Source: Catalinimonas alkaloidigena (lineage in GTDB: Bacteria > Bacteroidota > Bacteroidia > Cytophagales > Cyclobacteriaceae). From it: a stretch of 64,000 nt of DNA. The position numbers and the translations under genes are program-made. Where the stretch lies: contig NZ_JAQFIL010000001.1 in assembly GCF_029504655.1 (NCBI RefSeq), forward strand, positions 5,833,001-5,897,000, written 5' to 3'. The notes under the pieces are model-generated. The model searched no databases. It was not told the origin of the DNA and saw only the letters and a program-made list of their open reading frames with translations. The first letter of the stretch is position 1. Each line of letters begins with the position of its first letter. Positions 43,832 to 53,990 of this stretch are shown here, in pieces.

Positions 43832-44893
43832 TTATTTAGCTAGAGAAAACCTACTCTCCCATGACTGATATATCTCTTCAAAAGTAGTTTTCAGATTCTT
43901 AGTAATATCCCAGTTAGGATAATGATCTTTTATTTTTGACAGGTCCGAGATATAACACATATGATCCCCTTCACGGTTTTTATCTACATATTCATATTGC
44001 ATAGGTTTACCTGAAATACCTTCAATTAATTTGAACGCTTCAAGGATTGAAGTTGAGTTATCTCTACCTCCCCCGATGTTATATACTTCAGCTACACGGG
44101 GTGCTTTGATAAATTCTTCTATAAAGCGTGTAACATCGTATGAGTGAATATTATCTCTTACTTGCTTTCCTTTGTAACCAAATATCTTATACAGTTTACC
44201 CTCTAAGTTACACCTGATCAGATAGCTCAAAAAGCCATGAAGCTCTACTCCGGAATGATTTGGCCCTGTAAGGCAACCCCCACGAAGACAACAGGTTGGG
44301 ATATTAAAGTATCGCCCATATTCCTGGACCATTACATCTGCCGCCACTTTGGATGCGCCAAATAAAGAATGTTTAGACTGGTCAATGGTAAAGCTTTCCT
44401 TGATACCATTTTTGTAAGCTACATCTGCATATTCCCAGCGAGTTTCTTCCTCTTTTAGATTCAGATAGTTGGGTGCATCACCGTATACTTTGTTTGTGGA
44501 AAGGTGGACAAACACAGTTTCAGGAAAAAACCTGCGGGTTGACTCAAGCAGATTAAGCGTCCCTACGGCATTAGTATCAAAATCGTCAAAAGGTCTGCTT
44601 GCAGCTAGGTCATGACTCGGCTGAGCCGCTGTATGTACAATAGCATCAGGAGATATACTTTCCATAAAGTTAAGTACATCTTTGCGATTTCTGATATCCA
44701 GCTCAGTATGTTTAAAATTAGTATATGTGCTTTCTAACCGTTTTTGATTCCAGCGAGTATCTCCTCCTTCTCCGAAAAAATCTGACCTCATATTATTATC
44801 TACTCCTATAACATTCCATCCTTCTTCGCAGAATTTCTTAACAACTTCACTACCTATAAGCCCGCTAGAGCCAGTCACTAACATTGTCTTCAT
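43832..44893 (-). CDS. NAD-dependent nucleotide-sugar epimerase, CDP-paratose 2-epimerase-like
   Basis: A 353-aa extended SDR. NAD loop [26 protein letters not shown] replaces the usual S-x-x-x-VYG segment and is characteristic of the CDP-paratose/tyvelose 2-epimerase branch; [12 protein letters not shown] is also typical. The active-site YxxxK is FxxxK here ([11 protein letters not shown]), a change I believe recurs in this subgroup, so the chemistry may differ from tyvelose epimerase. It probably makes a sugar nucleotide for the polysaccharide. The ATG at 44891-44893 is preferred to a TTG two codons upstream. Last gene of a three-gene operon, seven bases after the WecG-like gene. Confidence 0.82.
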   Translation of the reverse strand: MKTMLVTGSSGLIGSEVVKKFCEEGWNVIGVDNNMRSDFFGEGGDTRWNQKRLESTYTNFKHTELDIRNRKDVLNFMESISPDAIVHTAAQPSHDLAASRPFDDFDTNAVGTLNLLESTRRFFPETVFVHLSTNKVYGDAPNYLNLKEEETRWEYADVAYKNGIKESFTIDQSKHSLFGASKVAADVMVQEYGRYFNIPTCCLRGGCLTGPNHSGVELHGFLSYLIRCNLEGKLYKIFGYKGKQVRDNIHSYDVTRFIEEFIKAPRVAEVYNIGGGRDNSTSILEAFKLIEGISGKPMQYEYVDKNREGDHMCYISDLSKIKDHYPNWDITKNLKTTFEEIYQSWESRFSLAK

Positions 44894-44900
44894 ATTCAAA

Positions 44901-45695
44901 TTATTTTGTTCTGATTATTAATGGTTTTAAAGAGTACTTTATAAATAGATAGATGAAATAAGAATTCGTATAAAGATATCTCCGCCACAACCTTTTAGGT
45001 TCTTTCACTAGACGATAAAGCCACTCTAAACCTAAGTTTTGCATCCATGAAGGGGCCTGACTTACATTCCCCGCATGAAAATCAAAAGCTGCTCCTACTG
45101 CCATCATTACAGCGTTTACTTTACCCAAATGATCTGCAACCCATCTCTCTTGCCTAGGACAGCCACGCCCTACTAACACGATATGTGCACCGGACTCATT
45201 GATTTTTTGAATATCTTCTAAGTCCTCTTCTTCAGTAGCATCGCGGAATCTGTCTGCATGTATGCCGCAAATTTGTACACCGGGGTAGTTATTCCGAATA
45301 AAAGCTTCAAACTTAACCAAGGTACTTTTTTTACTGCCATATAAGAACACTTTCAGATTTTGTTCAGAAGCTTTCTTAAGAACATACAAGGTCAAAGTAG
45401 GTCCATAAACCCGGTCTGAGAGTTTGGCCTTATGAAAATAATTTAAAGCCCATCTCACAGGCTGTCCATCAGGAACAACCATATCAATCTTATTTACTTT
45501 CTCGTTCAGTTCTTTGCTCCATACTGACTCAATTAGCCCATGCACAGCTAAGGCTGAAAGCCCATAACTGTTATTTTGACTTGCATGCTCAACCAGAACA
45601 TCGGAGGCAGACTCATAATTGACTAATGAGTAATGAACAGTAAATAAGTTTTTCTTGCTAGGAGAGCGTAATTGATGACTTTTTTCAATATGCAT
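44901..45695 (-). CDS. WecG/TagA/CpsF-family glycosyltransferase (GT26)
   Basis: A 264-aa enzyme. GT26 landmarks are [65 protein letters not shown] and [41 protein letters not shown] given here in family order. Members transfer an N-acetylmannosamine-type sugar to a lipid-linked first sugar, the second step of repeat-unit assembly. It overlaps the upstream initiating transferase by 11 bases (20 if the GTG at 45704 is used). Confidence 0.3.
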   Translation of the reverse strand: MHIEKSHQLRSPSKKNLFTVHYSLVNYESASDVLVEHASQNNSYGLSALAVHGLIESVWSKELNEKVNKIDMVVPDGQPVRWALNYFHKAKLSDRVYGPTLTLYVLKKASEQNLKVFLYGSKKSTLVKFEAFIRNNYPGVQICGIHADRFRDATEEEDLEDIQKINESGAHIVLVGRGCPRQERWVADHLGKVNAVMMAVGAAFDFHAGNVSQAPSWMQNLGLEWLYRLVKEPKRLWRRYLYTNSYFIYLFIKYSLKPLIIRTK

Positions 45696-47103
45696 TTTCT
45701 TCACCTTTAATCATATTCAGTACTGTAAGCCAGATAATTTTTATATCTAAACTAAGACTCCAGTTTTGCATGTACTCTAAATCGTACTCCACTCTTTTCC
45801 GCATCAGGTAAAGCTCTTTTGTCTCCCCACGAAATCCACTCACTTGAGCATAGCCTGTGATGCCGGGAGTAATAGTATGACGAATAGGATATTCAGGGAT
45901 ATGTTTAGAATAATAAAGCAGTTGATTTTGCATATTAGGTCTTGGTCCTACTACCGACATATCACCGATCAATACATTAAAGAATTGAGGCAGTTCGTCT
46001 AAACTTGTCTTGCGAAGAAAGGCACCGAAACGGGTAATTCTGGTATCGTTTTTAGAAGCCTGAACTTCAACCTGATTATTCACTTTCATTGTACGAAACT
46101 TATAGCACCAGAAGAGACGATTATTTCTGCCAGGTCTCAACTGCCTGAACAAGATTGGGCCGGGAGAATCAATTTTAATGGCCAAAGCGATGATAGGAAA
46201 AACGCTGATTGACAACGCAATCAGTACCAGCCCCGAAAAAAGAATATCAAATAGTCGTTTAATTTGAGCATTTACAATTAAACGAAGGGGAGTATTCCTA
46301 AAAGAAATGACAGGAATTTTGCCGTCGTCAAACAACTGAGCATCAATTTTCCTCTTCTCGTCGCTGTCTAAGTCAGGCACTATCCCAAGGTAAATAAAAT
46401 GCCTCTCAGCAAAATCCTGCAGATCATTTAGATAAGACCTGTCGTTGGGTTTGGTGTAATAAATCTCTTTGATTCCATTTTCCAGACAGAATGCTTGTAC
46501 CTCAGACAGCCCTCCCAAATACCAGGGCTTGAGTTCGTTTAGAAAGGGCTCTTCATGATCAAAAAAACCTTTGAACCGCTGCGTCAATGTAGGAGTATTC
46601 TGGAAATAATGGAAAAGGTTAAGCGCACTCTGATTGGTTCCGATTACGATACAGGGTTTTTGATTGAATGGGAGTTTTCGGTAATATCTGTAAAGTCTCA
46701 GCATAAAACTTCGAACCAGAACTACTGAGATTACAGTGCTACTAAAAATAAGTGAAAGGTCCAGCCAGGAAAAGCCAGGTAAAATTGAACTTAGCTTTAA
46801 GCCAATTAGCAAAGCTGCATATAAAACACTCGTATTACTTGAGTAATACATGATTTTTTCAAGCGTCCCTAAATTTTCTACCTGATAAGTGGACGCTATT
46901 AAGCCAGATATTACCCAGCTTAATATTAAAAATGCAGTAACAAGCCCAAGTATAGTTGGCTCATAATCTACTGCCGTCAACCAATTATAATGAATGGAAA
47001 CTTTTATTAAGCTGTATATAATAAAAGCATCTGTAATCATCAAAAATATAGGTAGCGCGGTAGAGTATTGAAATTTTTTAAGGCTACGATAATAGTTTTG
47101 CAT
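45685..47103 (-). CDS. Undecaprenyl-phosphate sugar-1-phosphate transferase (WbaP/WcaJ-type)
   Basis: A 472-aa polyprenyl-phosphate sugar transferase that starts repeat-unit synthesis on the inner membrane. The N-terminal half has four membrane helices and a CoA-binding-like domain (CIVIGTNQSALNLFHYF). A fifth helix (LVLIALSISVFPIIALAIKI) leads into the catalytic bacterial sugar-transferase domain: SPGPILFRQLRPGRNN, KFRTM, TSLDELPQFFNVLIGDMSVV followed by GPRP, and TPGITGYAQVSGFRG. First gene of the operon 47103-43832. The long AT-rich region upstream is shared with the divergent glycosyltransferase pair. Confidence 0.92.
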   Translation of the reverse strand: MQNYYRSLKKFQYSTALPIFLMITDAFIIYSLIKVSIHYNWLTAVDYEPTILGLVTAFLILSWVISGLIASTYQVENLGTLEKIMYYSSNTSVLYAALLIGLKLSSILPGFSWLDLSLIFSSTVISVVLVRSFMLRLYRYYRKLPFNQKPCIVIGTNQSALNLFHYFQNTPTLTQRFKGFFDHEEPFLNELKPWYLGGLSEVQAFCLENGIKEIYYTKPNDRSYLNDLQDFAERHFIYLGIVPDLDSDEKRKIDAQLFDDGKIPVISFRNTPLRLIVNAQIKRLFDILFSGLVLIALSISVFPIIALAIKIDSPGPILFRQLRPGRNNRLFWCYKFRTMKVNNQVEVQASKNDTRITRFGAFLRKTSLDELPQFFNVLIGDMSVVGPRPNMQNQLLYYSKHIPEYPIRHTITPGITGYAQVSGFRGETKELYLMRKRVEYDLEYMQNWSLSLDIKIIWLTVLNMIKGEENAY

Positions 47104-47817
47104 TTTTATGCTTAATTCGGTTAGTATTTGAGCTGAAAAAAATTACTGGTTTCTTGTCTGAAGAATCTTTGCCTATTAACGATTCAGAACTACTTTATTA
47201 ACTCAAAACCAAATTTGTAATCCAATAAAAAAATTCTGTCTGATACCTGTTGTTCATAAGTATCCATCACTTTAACCCAATGTATTTAATCATCCGGAAT
47301 GCCTAAACCAAACAACGAATTGTCAGACAGCACTCCTTTTTTTAAAACTGAAGCTTTCGATCGCTATTTTGACTTAAACTTGCTTCTGATTAACATCATT
47401 TCAGCACCTTTAATGCAGATGAAATGAAAAATTAAACTTCAGGCTCCTAAACGAACAATAATTACATGAACATATGATAACCTGATGCATTAAAAGAGTA
47501 CAAAAAAGACTGATTAAACAACAGCTCCTAAAAAGCTTAAATTATATTTACAATATTACTATTGTAACATTTATTTTCAAATACATATATATTAAAATTT
47601 TATTAAAAAAACTAATAAAAACCCTCATCTCATCTAAGATCAGGTGCCTATTTATAAGAAATTCATTTTTATACTTATATTTTATTGCATTTTTCTTAGT
47701 TGACTTTTGAATTATTACTCTTAAATATTACATGCATATTTGTGCTAAGAAAGCTCAATAAAATAGATTCCCCTTAATATCAATTTTTGTGTACATAATG
47801 ATCTTCTTTAGAACATT

Positions 47818-47850
47818 ATATTTTTGAGTTATTTTTGAGTTATTTTTGCG
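47818..47850 (+). repeat. Three tandem 11-bp repeats, each with a TAnnTTTG box
   Basis: ATATTTTTGAG, TTATTTTTGAG and TTATTTTTGCG follow one another at 47818-47828, 47829-47839 and 47840-47850. Each contains TATTTTTG, which fits the -7 consensus. They lie about 110-140 bases before the glycosyltransferase start. Confidence 0.75.
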
Positions 47851-47903
47851 ACATGCGAAGTGTCTCCTGATTTTTTTATCTCTCAAACCTTTAATCTGTT
47901 TTC

Positions 47904-47911
47904 TAAATTTG
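47904..47911 (+). promoter_or_regulatory. Candidate -7 box for the glycosyltransferase pair
   Basis: TAAATTTG fits TAnnTTTG, 45 bases before the ATG at 47957. No TTG at the standard distance upstream, so only a partial match. Confidence 0.35.
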
Positions 47912-47956
47912 TAGGCTTTTCCCTTTTGTCGTTACTTGCGATCAATAGAAGTATAT

Positions 47957-49072
47957 ATGAAGAAACTTTTAGTAATTGGTCAGACCCCACCTCCCTATCA
48001 TGGACAAGCCTTGATGACTGAACGGTTGATAAAGGCAAAATTACCGGGAATTAAGATCTACTTCATCCGATTAGCTTTCTCAAAAGATATCCATAACATT
48101 GGTAAAGCTGGCTTTAAGAAAGTGTTCCATTTGCTCGAGGTAATTGCCAGGGGCATTTATATCAGTCTTCGCTACAATGTCAATACTATATATTATATGC
48201 CGGCAGGTCCCAATAGGACTCCAGTATTTAGAGATATGGCAATACTGGGTATACTTAGAAGGTTTATACCCGCTTCAATATTTCACTTTAGAGCTGCTGG
48301 CTTATCCGATTTTATTCAGTCTCAGCCTTCCTGGTTTCACTCTTTAGCCTATTGGGTATACCGCTACCCTAACGCAGCCATTCAGTTATCTTCCTTAAAT
48401 CCAGCGGATGGGAAGTATTTTAAAGCCAAGAATACTTATATACTACCTAACGGATTAGAGGATCAGGCTGAAGGTATGCTTTCTTCTTCCAGTAATGAAG
48501 CGTCTACAAACAATAATATAGTTCATATTTTATTTGTAGGTATGCTCAGTGAGAGCAAAGGCGTAAAAGTATTATTAGAAGCCATTAATTTACTGAAAGA
48601 TGAGAACGTTAAATTACATATCGTTGGCGAATTTACTTCGGCAGAATTTGAGCAGGAAACAAAACACTTCTGCAAAAAAAATAAGCTTGATGGTATAGTT
48701 TTGTGGGAAGGGGTACTGCATGGAAAAGATAAATGGGAAAAATACCTTCATGCTGATATTTTTTGTTTTCCAAGCTTTTATGAATCAGAGTCATTTGGAA
48801 ATGTAGTTGTAGAGGCAATGATGTTCAAGCTTCCTGTAGTAGCCAGTAACTGGAGAGGAATTCCAGATATTGTGGTGGACGGTACAACCGGATGGTTAGT
48901 CCCCCCAAGAGATGTGGAAGCTACGGCCAACAAATTACGAATGCTCATCCAAAATCCTCTGTTAAGGAAACAAATGGGTGAAGCCGGTCGTCAGCGGTAC
49001 CTTGAAAAGTACAGACTGGAAATTTTTTTAACAAACATGCATAAAATATTATTAACAGAAAGCCAAGCATGA
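47957..49072 (+). CDS. Glycosyltransferase family 4
   Basis: A 371-aa GT-B retaining transferase. The N-terminus has IGQTPPPYHGQALMTERLI, and the GT4 C-terminal domain has HILFVGMLSESKGVKVLLEAI, then WRGIPDIVVDGTTGWLVPP and the donor-binding EX7E in ESFGNVVVEAMMF. It adds one sugar to the growing lipid-linked repeat unit in the cytoplasm. The start is the ATG at 47957; a TTG seven codons upstream is in frame. The stop overlaps the next ATG (ATGA), so the two transferases are made together. Confidence 0.88.
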   Translation: MKKLLVIGQTPPPYHGQALMTERLIKAKLPGIKIYFIRLAFSKDIHNIGKAGFKKVFHLLEVIARGIYISLRYNVNTIYYMPAGPNRTPVFRDMAILGILRRFIPASIFHFRAAGLSDFIQSQPSWFHSLAYWVYRYPNAAIQLSSLNPADGKYFKAKNTYILPNGLEDQAEGMLSSSSNEASTNNNIVHILFVGMLSESKGVKVLLEAINLLKDENVKLHIVGEFTSAEFEQETKHFCKKNKLDGIVLWEGVLHGKDKWEKYLHADIFCFPSFYESESFGNVVVEAMMFKLPVVASNWRGIPDIVVDGTTGWLVPPRDVEATANKLRMLIQNPLLRKQMGEAGRQRYLEKYRLEIFLTNMHKILLTESQA

Positions 49073-50313
49073 ATATCCTTCTCTCTGCATTTGCATGCCG
49101 ACCTAATTTTGGTAGTGAGCCTGGCGTAGGCTGGAATTTCACGGTAGAATTGGCTAAATCACATCAGGTATATGTAGCTACCCGAGGTGAAAATCGTAAG
49201 GCCATTGAGCAGTATGAAGAATATGAGAAAATTTCTAAAAATGTCACTTTTCTTTATTATGATCTTCCCACTTGGATGGGCTTTAAAGATACGGAGTCAT
49301 CTACAGCACATCTTTATTATTTCCTGTGGCAGATAGGAGTGTTCTTTCAAGCTAAACGGTGGCTGCTTCGCTATCAGATTGATTTAATACACCATATAAC
49401 ATATGGTGTGTTTCGTATACCCTCCTTGCTCGCGTTTCTAGGTAAACCTTTCATTTTTGGCCCTTTAGGGGGAGGAGAAAAATACCCTTTTTATTTAAAA
49501 AAGGGGTTAAAAAAACGCCATATTCTAATTGATTTATTCCGAGATCTTGTCAACAAGCTATCAATTTATAATCCATTGCTACGACAAACCTTTAAAAACA
49601 GCACACTGATTGCCTGTAAAAACCTTGAAACACTCAAGCAAATTCCTTCCAAGTATCATGAGCGATGTATTATTAATACGGAAATTGGTCTTCAAGAAAT
49701 TCCAAGAATTTCGGAGAGTCAATCTCAAGACAGTACCCAGATGGAATTGAAACTACTTTACGTTGGACGTTTAGTGTATTGGAAAGGGTTACATCTTGTC
49801 TTGGAAGCATTTGCACTATTACTTCAAAAAAAACCTAATTATCAACTCACTATCATTGGCAATGGAAATGATAAACAATGGTTCAATAAGCAGGCTATAA
49901 AACTTAATATTAATCATAAAATAACATGGATTGATAGAATCTCTCAGGAGCATTTATTTAGCATCTACCAGAACTATGACCTCATGGTGTTTCCAAGCTT
50001 GCGTGAAGCAGGAGGCAATGTTGTTATTGAAGCTATTGCTCATCAATTACCTGTAATATGTCTTGACCTAGGAGGGCCGGGAGAGCATATAACTGAAAAA
50101 TGTGGTGTGATTATTTCAACCAGAAACAAAAATGAGCAAAAAATAATAAGAGAAATTGCGGAAGTAATTCAATATATAAACTGTAATAGAGGTGTACTAA
50201 GTCAGCTTAAGAAAACGACGCAATCTCGTGCAAAACTTTTTTTATTGGAAAAAATTGTTAGCCAAATATATAATCATCCATTGCTTCAAAAACACAGAGA
50301 AAGTGTCTATTAA
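49069..50313 (+). CDS. Glycosyltransferase family 4
   Basis: A 414-aa GT4 enzyme. N-terminal LLSAFACRPNFGSEPGVGWN, acceptor-side FIFGPLGGGEKYPF, donor domain LLYVGRLVYWKGLHLVLEAF and the EX7E motif in REAGGNVVIEAI. It is a paralogue of the convergent gene at 50316-51572, which shares LLSA-C-P-GSEP-GWN, FGP-GGGEK and the same domain order. The two genes end two bases apart. Second gene of the 47957-50313 operon. Confidence 0.88.
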   Translation: MNILLSAFACRPNFGSEPGVGWNFTVELAKSHQVYVATRGENRKAIEQYEEYEKISKNVTFLYYDLPTWMGFKDTESSTAHLYYFLWQIGVFFQAKRWLLRYQIDLIHHITYGVFRIPSLLAFLGKPFIFGPLGGGEKYPFYLKKGLKKRHILIDLFRDLVNKLSIYNPLLRQTFKNSTLIACKNLETLKQIPSKYHERCIINTEIGLQEIPRISESQSQDSTQMELKLLYVGRLVYWKGLHLVLEAFALLLQKKPNYQLTIIGNGNDKQWFNKQAIKLNINHKITWIDRISQEHLFSIYQNYDLMVFPSLREAGGNVVIEAIAHQLPVICLDLGGPGEHITEKCGVIISTRNKNEQKIIREIAEVIQYINCNRGVLSQLKKTTQSRAKLFLLEKIVSQIYNHPLLQKHRESVY

Positions 50314-50315
50314 AC

Positions 50316-51572
50316 TTAGTGGATACGAAGCTTCTTCTCGGAGACTCTTTCTCGTTTAACTGACAGCTTCTCATATTCACTCGTCATGGTCTGAGCCTTT
50401 TTGAGCCAACTGTTTTCTTTAGCATACTCAAGCCCATTGCTTGATAGTTGATTTCTGTACCTTTTGTTTTTTGCTAATTTTATTAAAGCTTCTTTGAGAC
50501 GATCAATTAAACTATCATCATTCGGATTTACTTTGATACATACCCCTTCAGGAATTAATGTGCCTGCCCCATGTTGATCTAAGGTTATTACAGGTAGTCC
50601 GCATGCCATAGCTTCCAATATCTGTATACCAAACGCATTTCTTAATGGGCAAAACATGAGAATATGATGGCTTAGATAATACTCCCTCAATTCTGAATAC
50701 TCGAGAGTACCAACAAAGCTAACAATATCTTCTAAGTCGTTTTTCTTTACATTTTTTTTGTACTCATCACCCATTGGGCCCTCTCCTACAACCGTAAGTC
50801 TTATATTATGATTTTTCCCTAATCTCTTGAAAACGTCTAAAACTAAGTCCAAACCTTTTTGGGGAAGTAATCTGCCTACCCACAATACATCTATATAATT
50901 CTTCACTTCTCTTTTAGGTGTAATTTCTGGCATGAAACCAGCTGAAACGCCACAATCTAAGAATAACTTAACATTTTTTGCATCTAACCTTTTAGCAACA
51001 TCTGCGGTATCACAACTTGTAGCTAGCACAAGTGACGCTTGGGAAGTAGCATTAGTACTTTTAAATATATTCATGATTACAAAACTCATGAAGCTTCGTA
51101 AATTATCTCTAAGCGCACCAGAAGATGAGTATTTTTCTAAAGTTTGTGGAATCTTCTCTCCCCCTCCTACCGGACCAAAAACAAATGGTACGGGTAACTT
51201 CCACATATGCGAGCCTAACTGAATAGAACCAAACGTAACGTGATGAACAATATCAAAACCGATTGATGCATGTTTAGCTTTAGCTACCTTGTAAGCATAG
51301 TACTGCCAAATAAGGTAATGCATGTATGCCAAAGGAAAGAACTGTGATGCTTTCGTTTTTTCTAGCCAATATGGCAGTTCAATAAAGATAAAACGAAGGT
51401 TCTCTACAGGATGAGTTTTTAGTTTATTGAGTATAACTTGCTTATTACTTTGTGCAGTAAAACACCATACTTGATTTCCTAAACCAGCAAGTTGGACTGC
51501 CCAATTCCAACCACAGCTTGGCTCACTTCCAGCATCGGGCGCACATGAGTATGCAGACAAAAGAATTTTCAT
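50316..51572 (-). CDS. Glycosyltransferase family 4
   Basis: A 418-aa GT4 enzyme. N-terminal LLSAYSCAPDAGSEPSCGWN, VPFVFGPVGGGEKIPQ, donor domain VLWVGRLLPQKGLDLVLDVF, VGEGPMGDEYKKN and the EX7E equivalent in RNAFGIQILEAMACGLPVI. It is the last gene of the long minus-strand polysaccharide block. A 362-base gap separates it from the gene before it (GT2 at 51935), so it may have its own promoter. Confidence 0.88.
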   Translation of the reverse strand: MKILLSAYSCAPDAGSEPSCGWNWAVQLAGLGNQVWCFTAQSNKQVILNKLKTHPVENLRFIFIELPYWLEKTKASQFFPLAYMHYLIWQYYAYKVAKAKHASIGFDIVHHVTFGSIQLGSHMWKLPVPFVFGPVGGGEKIPQTLEKYSSSGALRDNLRSFMSFVIMNIFKSTNATSQASLVLATSCDTADVAKRLDAKNVKLFLDCGVSAGFMPEITPKREVKNYIDVLWVGRLLPQKGLDLVLDVFKRLGKNHNIRLTVVGEGPMGDEYKKNVKKNDLEDIVSFVGTLEYSELREYYLSHHILMFCPLRNAFGIQILEAMACGLPVITLDQHGAGTLIPEGVCIKVNPNDDSLIDRLKEALIKLAKNKRYRNQLSSNGLEYAKENSWLKKAQTMTSEYEKLSVKRERVSEKKLRIH

Positions 51573-51934
51573 TTCTAATAAAGACAGTAAAAAAAATCAA
51601 TGATAAAAATATTACGACAAATACTTATCCTTATTGCTTCTTTCATCTTCTATTATGCATTAAACATCTAAAATAAACCCAAATTATAAAAAAAATTACA
51701 GATCTATCCTTTCCAAACAAAGACAAAGTGATAATACGACTTTTTTTATAATTAATCTTAAAATAAGCAAACTACAAAAGTATTGATCTGCTTTTACTAG
51801 TGCTAAGCAAAGTATTTAAAAGCAAAAACCCTGCAGCTTTATATCTATATGACACATATGCTTATTATTCAATTTCTAACTCGTTACACTAAAGAAAGTT
51901 TTCTCAGATTGAATTAAAGCTGGGTAAAATTTAT
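51573..51934. other. AT-rich spacer inside the polysaccharide locus
   Basis: No gene found in 362 bases. A minus-strand TACTTTTG box (51782-51775) is the only promoter-like element, with no matching -33. Confidence 0.45.
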
Positions 51935-52720
51935 CTATTTGAAAATACTTATGATTTTTAAAGTCCTTCTCACAGGTTTGACAAAAAGTACAACAATTAC
52001 TTTGTATATAAATTTATTAAGACGTGAGCTTTCTATACTGTATGAAGTATTTTTATTAATAATATAGAAATGTTCTTTTATGCTGGTTTCACTATAACTT
52101 TTAGATACAGACTTATTACTTTGATGCCAACGAAAAGCGGCAAAATAAGCGTTCACAAATTTAAACTTGTACCCTCTATATAGTAGTCTAACGAAGAAAT
52201 CCCTATCCATACATTGGAATAGGTCTTTATCAAGCAGGTTATTATCTTCTATAATTCTACGCCTAAAGAAAAAGGAAGTTGACTGTATAAAAGTTAGAAA
52301 ATATCCCATCCATCTAACTGGAATGTGAGATCTTAGACTCCTGATCATTTTTCCTTCGGCATTCACAAATTTTACGTTTGAGTAAATGGCATCCACTTTA
52401 TTATTTGCGAATTGTTCATTTACCTTGGCAAAAGTATCTGGATAATAATAATCATCTGCATTAAGCCACCCTATCACATCACCTGTCGCCCGCTTAAACC
52501 CCTTATTAATAGCATCACTTTGCCCTTCATCAGGCTCCGAAATATATTTTAAATGTGGATACTTGTTCAATATCTTTATTGTACCATCGGTGGAACAGTT
52601 GTCTACAATAATGTGCTCAAAGTTAGGATAATTTTGGTTTAGTATACTTTGTATTGCTTCCTCAATATATTCAGCTTGGTTAAAAGAGGGAGTTACTATT
52701 GATATCTTAATGAGTTTCAT
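51935..52720 (-). CDS. Glycosyltransferase family 2
   Basis: A 261-aa GT-A inverting transferase. ISIVTPSFNQAEYIEEAIQS and HIIVDNCSTDGTIKIL form the nucleotide-binding half; GWLNADDYYYPD contains the metal-binding DD; a later QCMDRDFFVRLLYRGYKFKF is the acceptor side. No membrane helix. Its start overlaps the upstream GT4 gene by 14 bases, so it belongs to the same operon. Confidence 0.9.
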   Translation of the reverse strand: MKLIKISIVTPSFNQAEYIEEAIQSILNQNYPNFEHIIVDNCSTDGTIKILNKYPHLKYISEPDEGQSDAINKGFKRATGDVIGWLNADDYYYPDTFAKVNEQFANNKVDAIYSNVKFVNAEGKMIRSLRSHIPVRWMGYFLTFIQSTSFFFRRRIIEDNNLLDKDLFQCMDRDFFVRLLYRGYKFKFVNAYFAAFRWHQSNKSVSKSYSETSIKEHFYIINKNTSYSIESSRLNKFIYKVIVVLFVKPVRRTLKIISIFK

Positions 52721-53990
52721 TTTCTGCTAAACTAATTTTTCTATGTTTGTCAAGCTTTTCTTCAAATAATCGTAGATATGATTCTGCAACTACTCTAGGG
52801 TTGTATTTTTGAAGAACACTTTCTCTCGCTGCTTGCCTAAGTATGCTTTCTCTGTTTTTGTCCTCAGTTACCCAGCTGATTCCTTTTCTTAGATCTTCTG
52901 TATCAAAGGGGCGGGCTAGATAGCCATTTTCTTTGTGTATGATCATGTCCTTATTTCCTCCGATATCAAAAGCAGTTACCGGAGTACCACAGGCCAATGA
53001 TTCCATAATGACGTTTGAAAGGTTTTCATATAATGAAGGAACAACCATAACATCCGCTGCTGAATATGCAGTGACCAAAGCAATATCATCAGATAACTTA
53101 CCCAGATAGTGGACTTTATATTTTTCTTCAAATACTTCTTGTGTTTCCGAAGCTCCTAATATTACTATTTCAAACTGATCAGTAGGTAAGCCACATATAG
53201 CTTCAGCCAATTTCTCAAATCCCTTAATAGGATTACTTTGTTTCATTGCCCCAAAGAAGACCAGTTTCTTTTTACTTGGCAAGTTAAGCATCTTACGCGC
53301 TACCTGTTTTTCTAACGGTTTATATACTGTCAGGTCAATGGGGTTAGGAATTACTCTAATCTCTTTATTAGAAAAAAGAGAGCTTTTGCTAGCACATTTA
53401 GCTAACCATTGGCTCAACGGTACTACTGTGATATCACTTTCTGAGTAAGCTCTTTGTTTATCAAGAAACAACCTTCTGCTTATATCATTTGCCTTATCAG
53501 ACTCCAAGGCTTCACAATATCCACATTTTGCCATATAATTCTTGCACTCCATCGCATAATGACAGCCTCCTGTGAATGCCCACATGTCATGTAATGTCCA
53601 AACAATAGGAACTTTAATTTTCTTTAGTTCTCTCATAGAGAGAAATCCATCACCTACCCAATGTAGGTTAACAATATCAGGCGATATCTCTTTTATTTTA
53701 TCTTGTATTGAGTAAAGAGAATAAGATGCAGAAAATACTCTTCTATTCTTATTTCTACTTATAAGTTCAAGGAATAAGCTATTTAAACTGGGCATTAATT
53801 TAGCTAATACGATATCCCGCTTGGTATGAGGCGCAATAACTCTTTCACAATTACTAATTTTAGATAATACTAGCATATAAGAGTCTACTCCTATGCTCAT
53901 CAAACTTTGATGTAAACGGAAAGCAGCTCTAGCAGCTCCTCCTGTCTTATCACGCGTACTTATAATTAATACCCTGGGTTTCTTTTTCAT
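52707..53990 (-). CDS. Glycosyltransferase family 4
   Basis: A 427-aa GT4 enzyme. N-terminal RVLIISTRDKTGGAARAAFR with the GGAARA motif, VNLHWVGDGFLSMREL, then a cysteine-rich segment (GGCHYAMECKNYMAKCGYCE) common in this subgroup, donor domain LVFFGAMKQSNPIKGFEKLA and EX7E in YENLSNVIMESLACGTPVTA. The start was set at the ATG at 53988-53990, 41 bases inside the end of the polymerase gene; an ATG at 54014 would lengthen the overlap. Confidence 0.88.
   Translation of the reverse strand: MKKKPRVLIISTRDKTGGAARAAFRLHQSLMSIGVDSYMLVLSKISNCERVIAPHTKRDIVLAKLMPSLNSLFLELISRNKNRRVFSASYSLYSIQDKIKEISPDIVNLHWVGDGFLSMRELKKIKVPIVWTLHDMWAFTGGCHYAMECKNYMAKCGYCEALESDKANDISRRLFLDKQRAYSESDITVVPLSQWLAKCASKSSLFSNKEIRVIPNPIDLTVYKPLEKQVARKMLNLPSKKKLVFFGAMKQSNPIKGFEKLAEAICGLPTDQFEIVILGASETQEVFEEKYKVHYLGKLSDDIALVTAYSAADVMVVPSLYENLSNVIMESLACGTPVTAFDIGGNKDMIIHKENGYLARPFDTEDLRKGISWVTEDKNRESILRQAARESVLQKYNPRVVAESYLRLFEEKLDKHRKISLAENETH

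Larger units (their letters stand above)
47104..47956. other. Long AT-rich divergent regulatory region in the polysaccharide locus
   Basis: These 853 bases separate two divergently transcribed polysaccharide operons, and no gene was found. The region has three tandem 11-bp units at 47818-47850 and a TAAATTTG box at 47904-47911. The high AT content and its length suggest complex promoter control or a scar of gene exchange. Confidence 0.6.
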
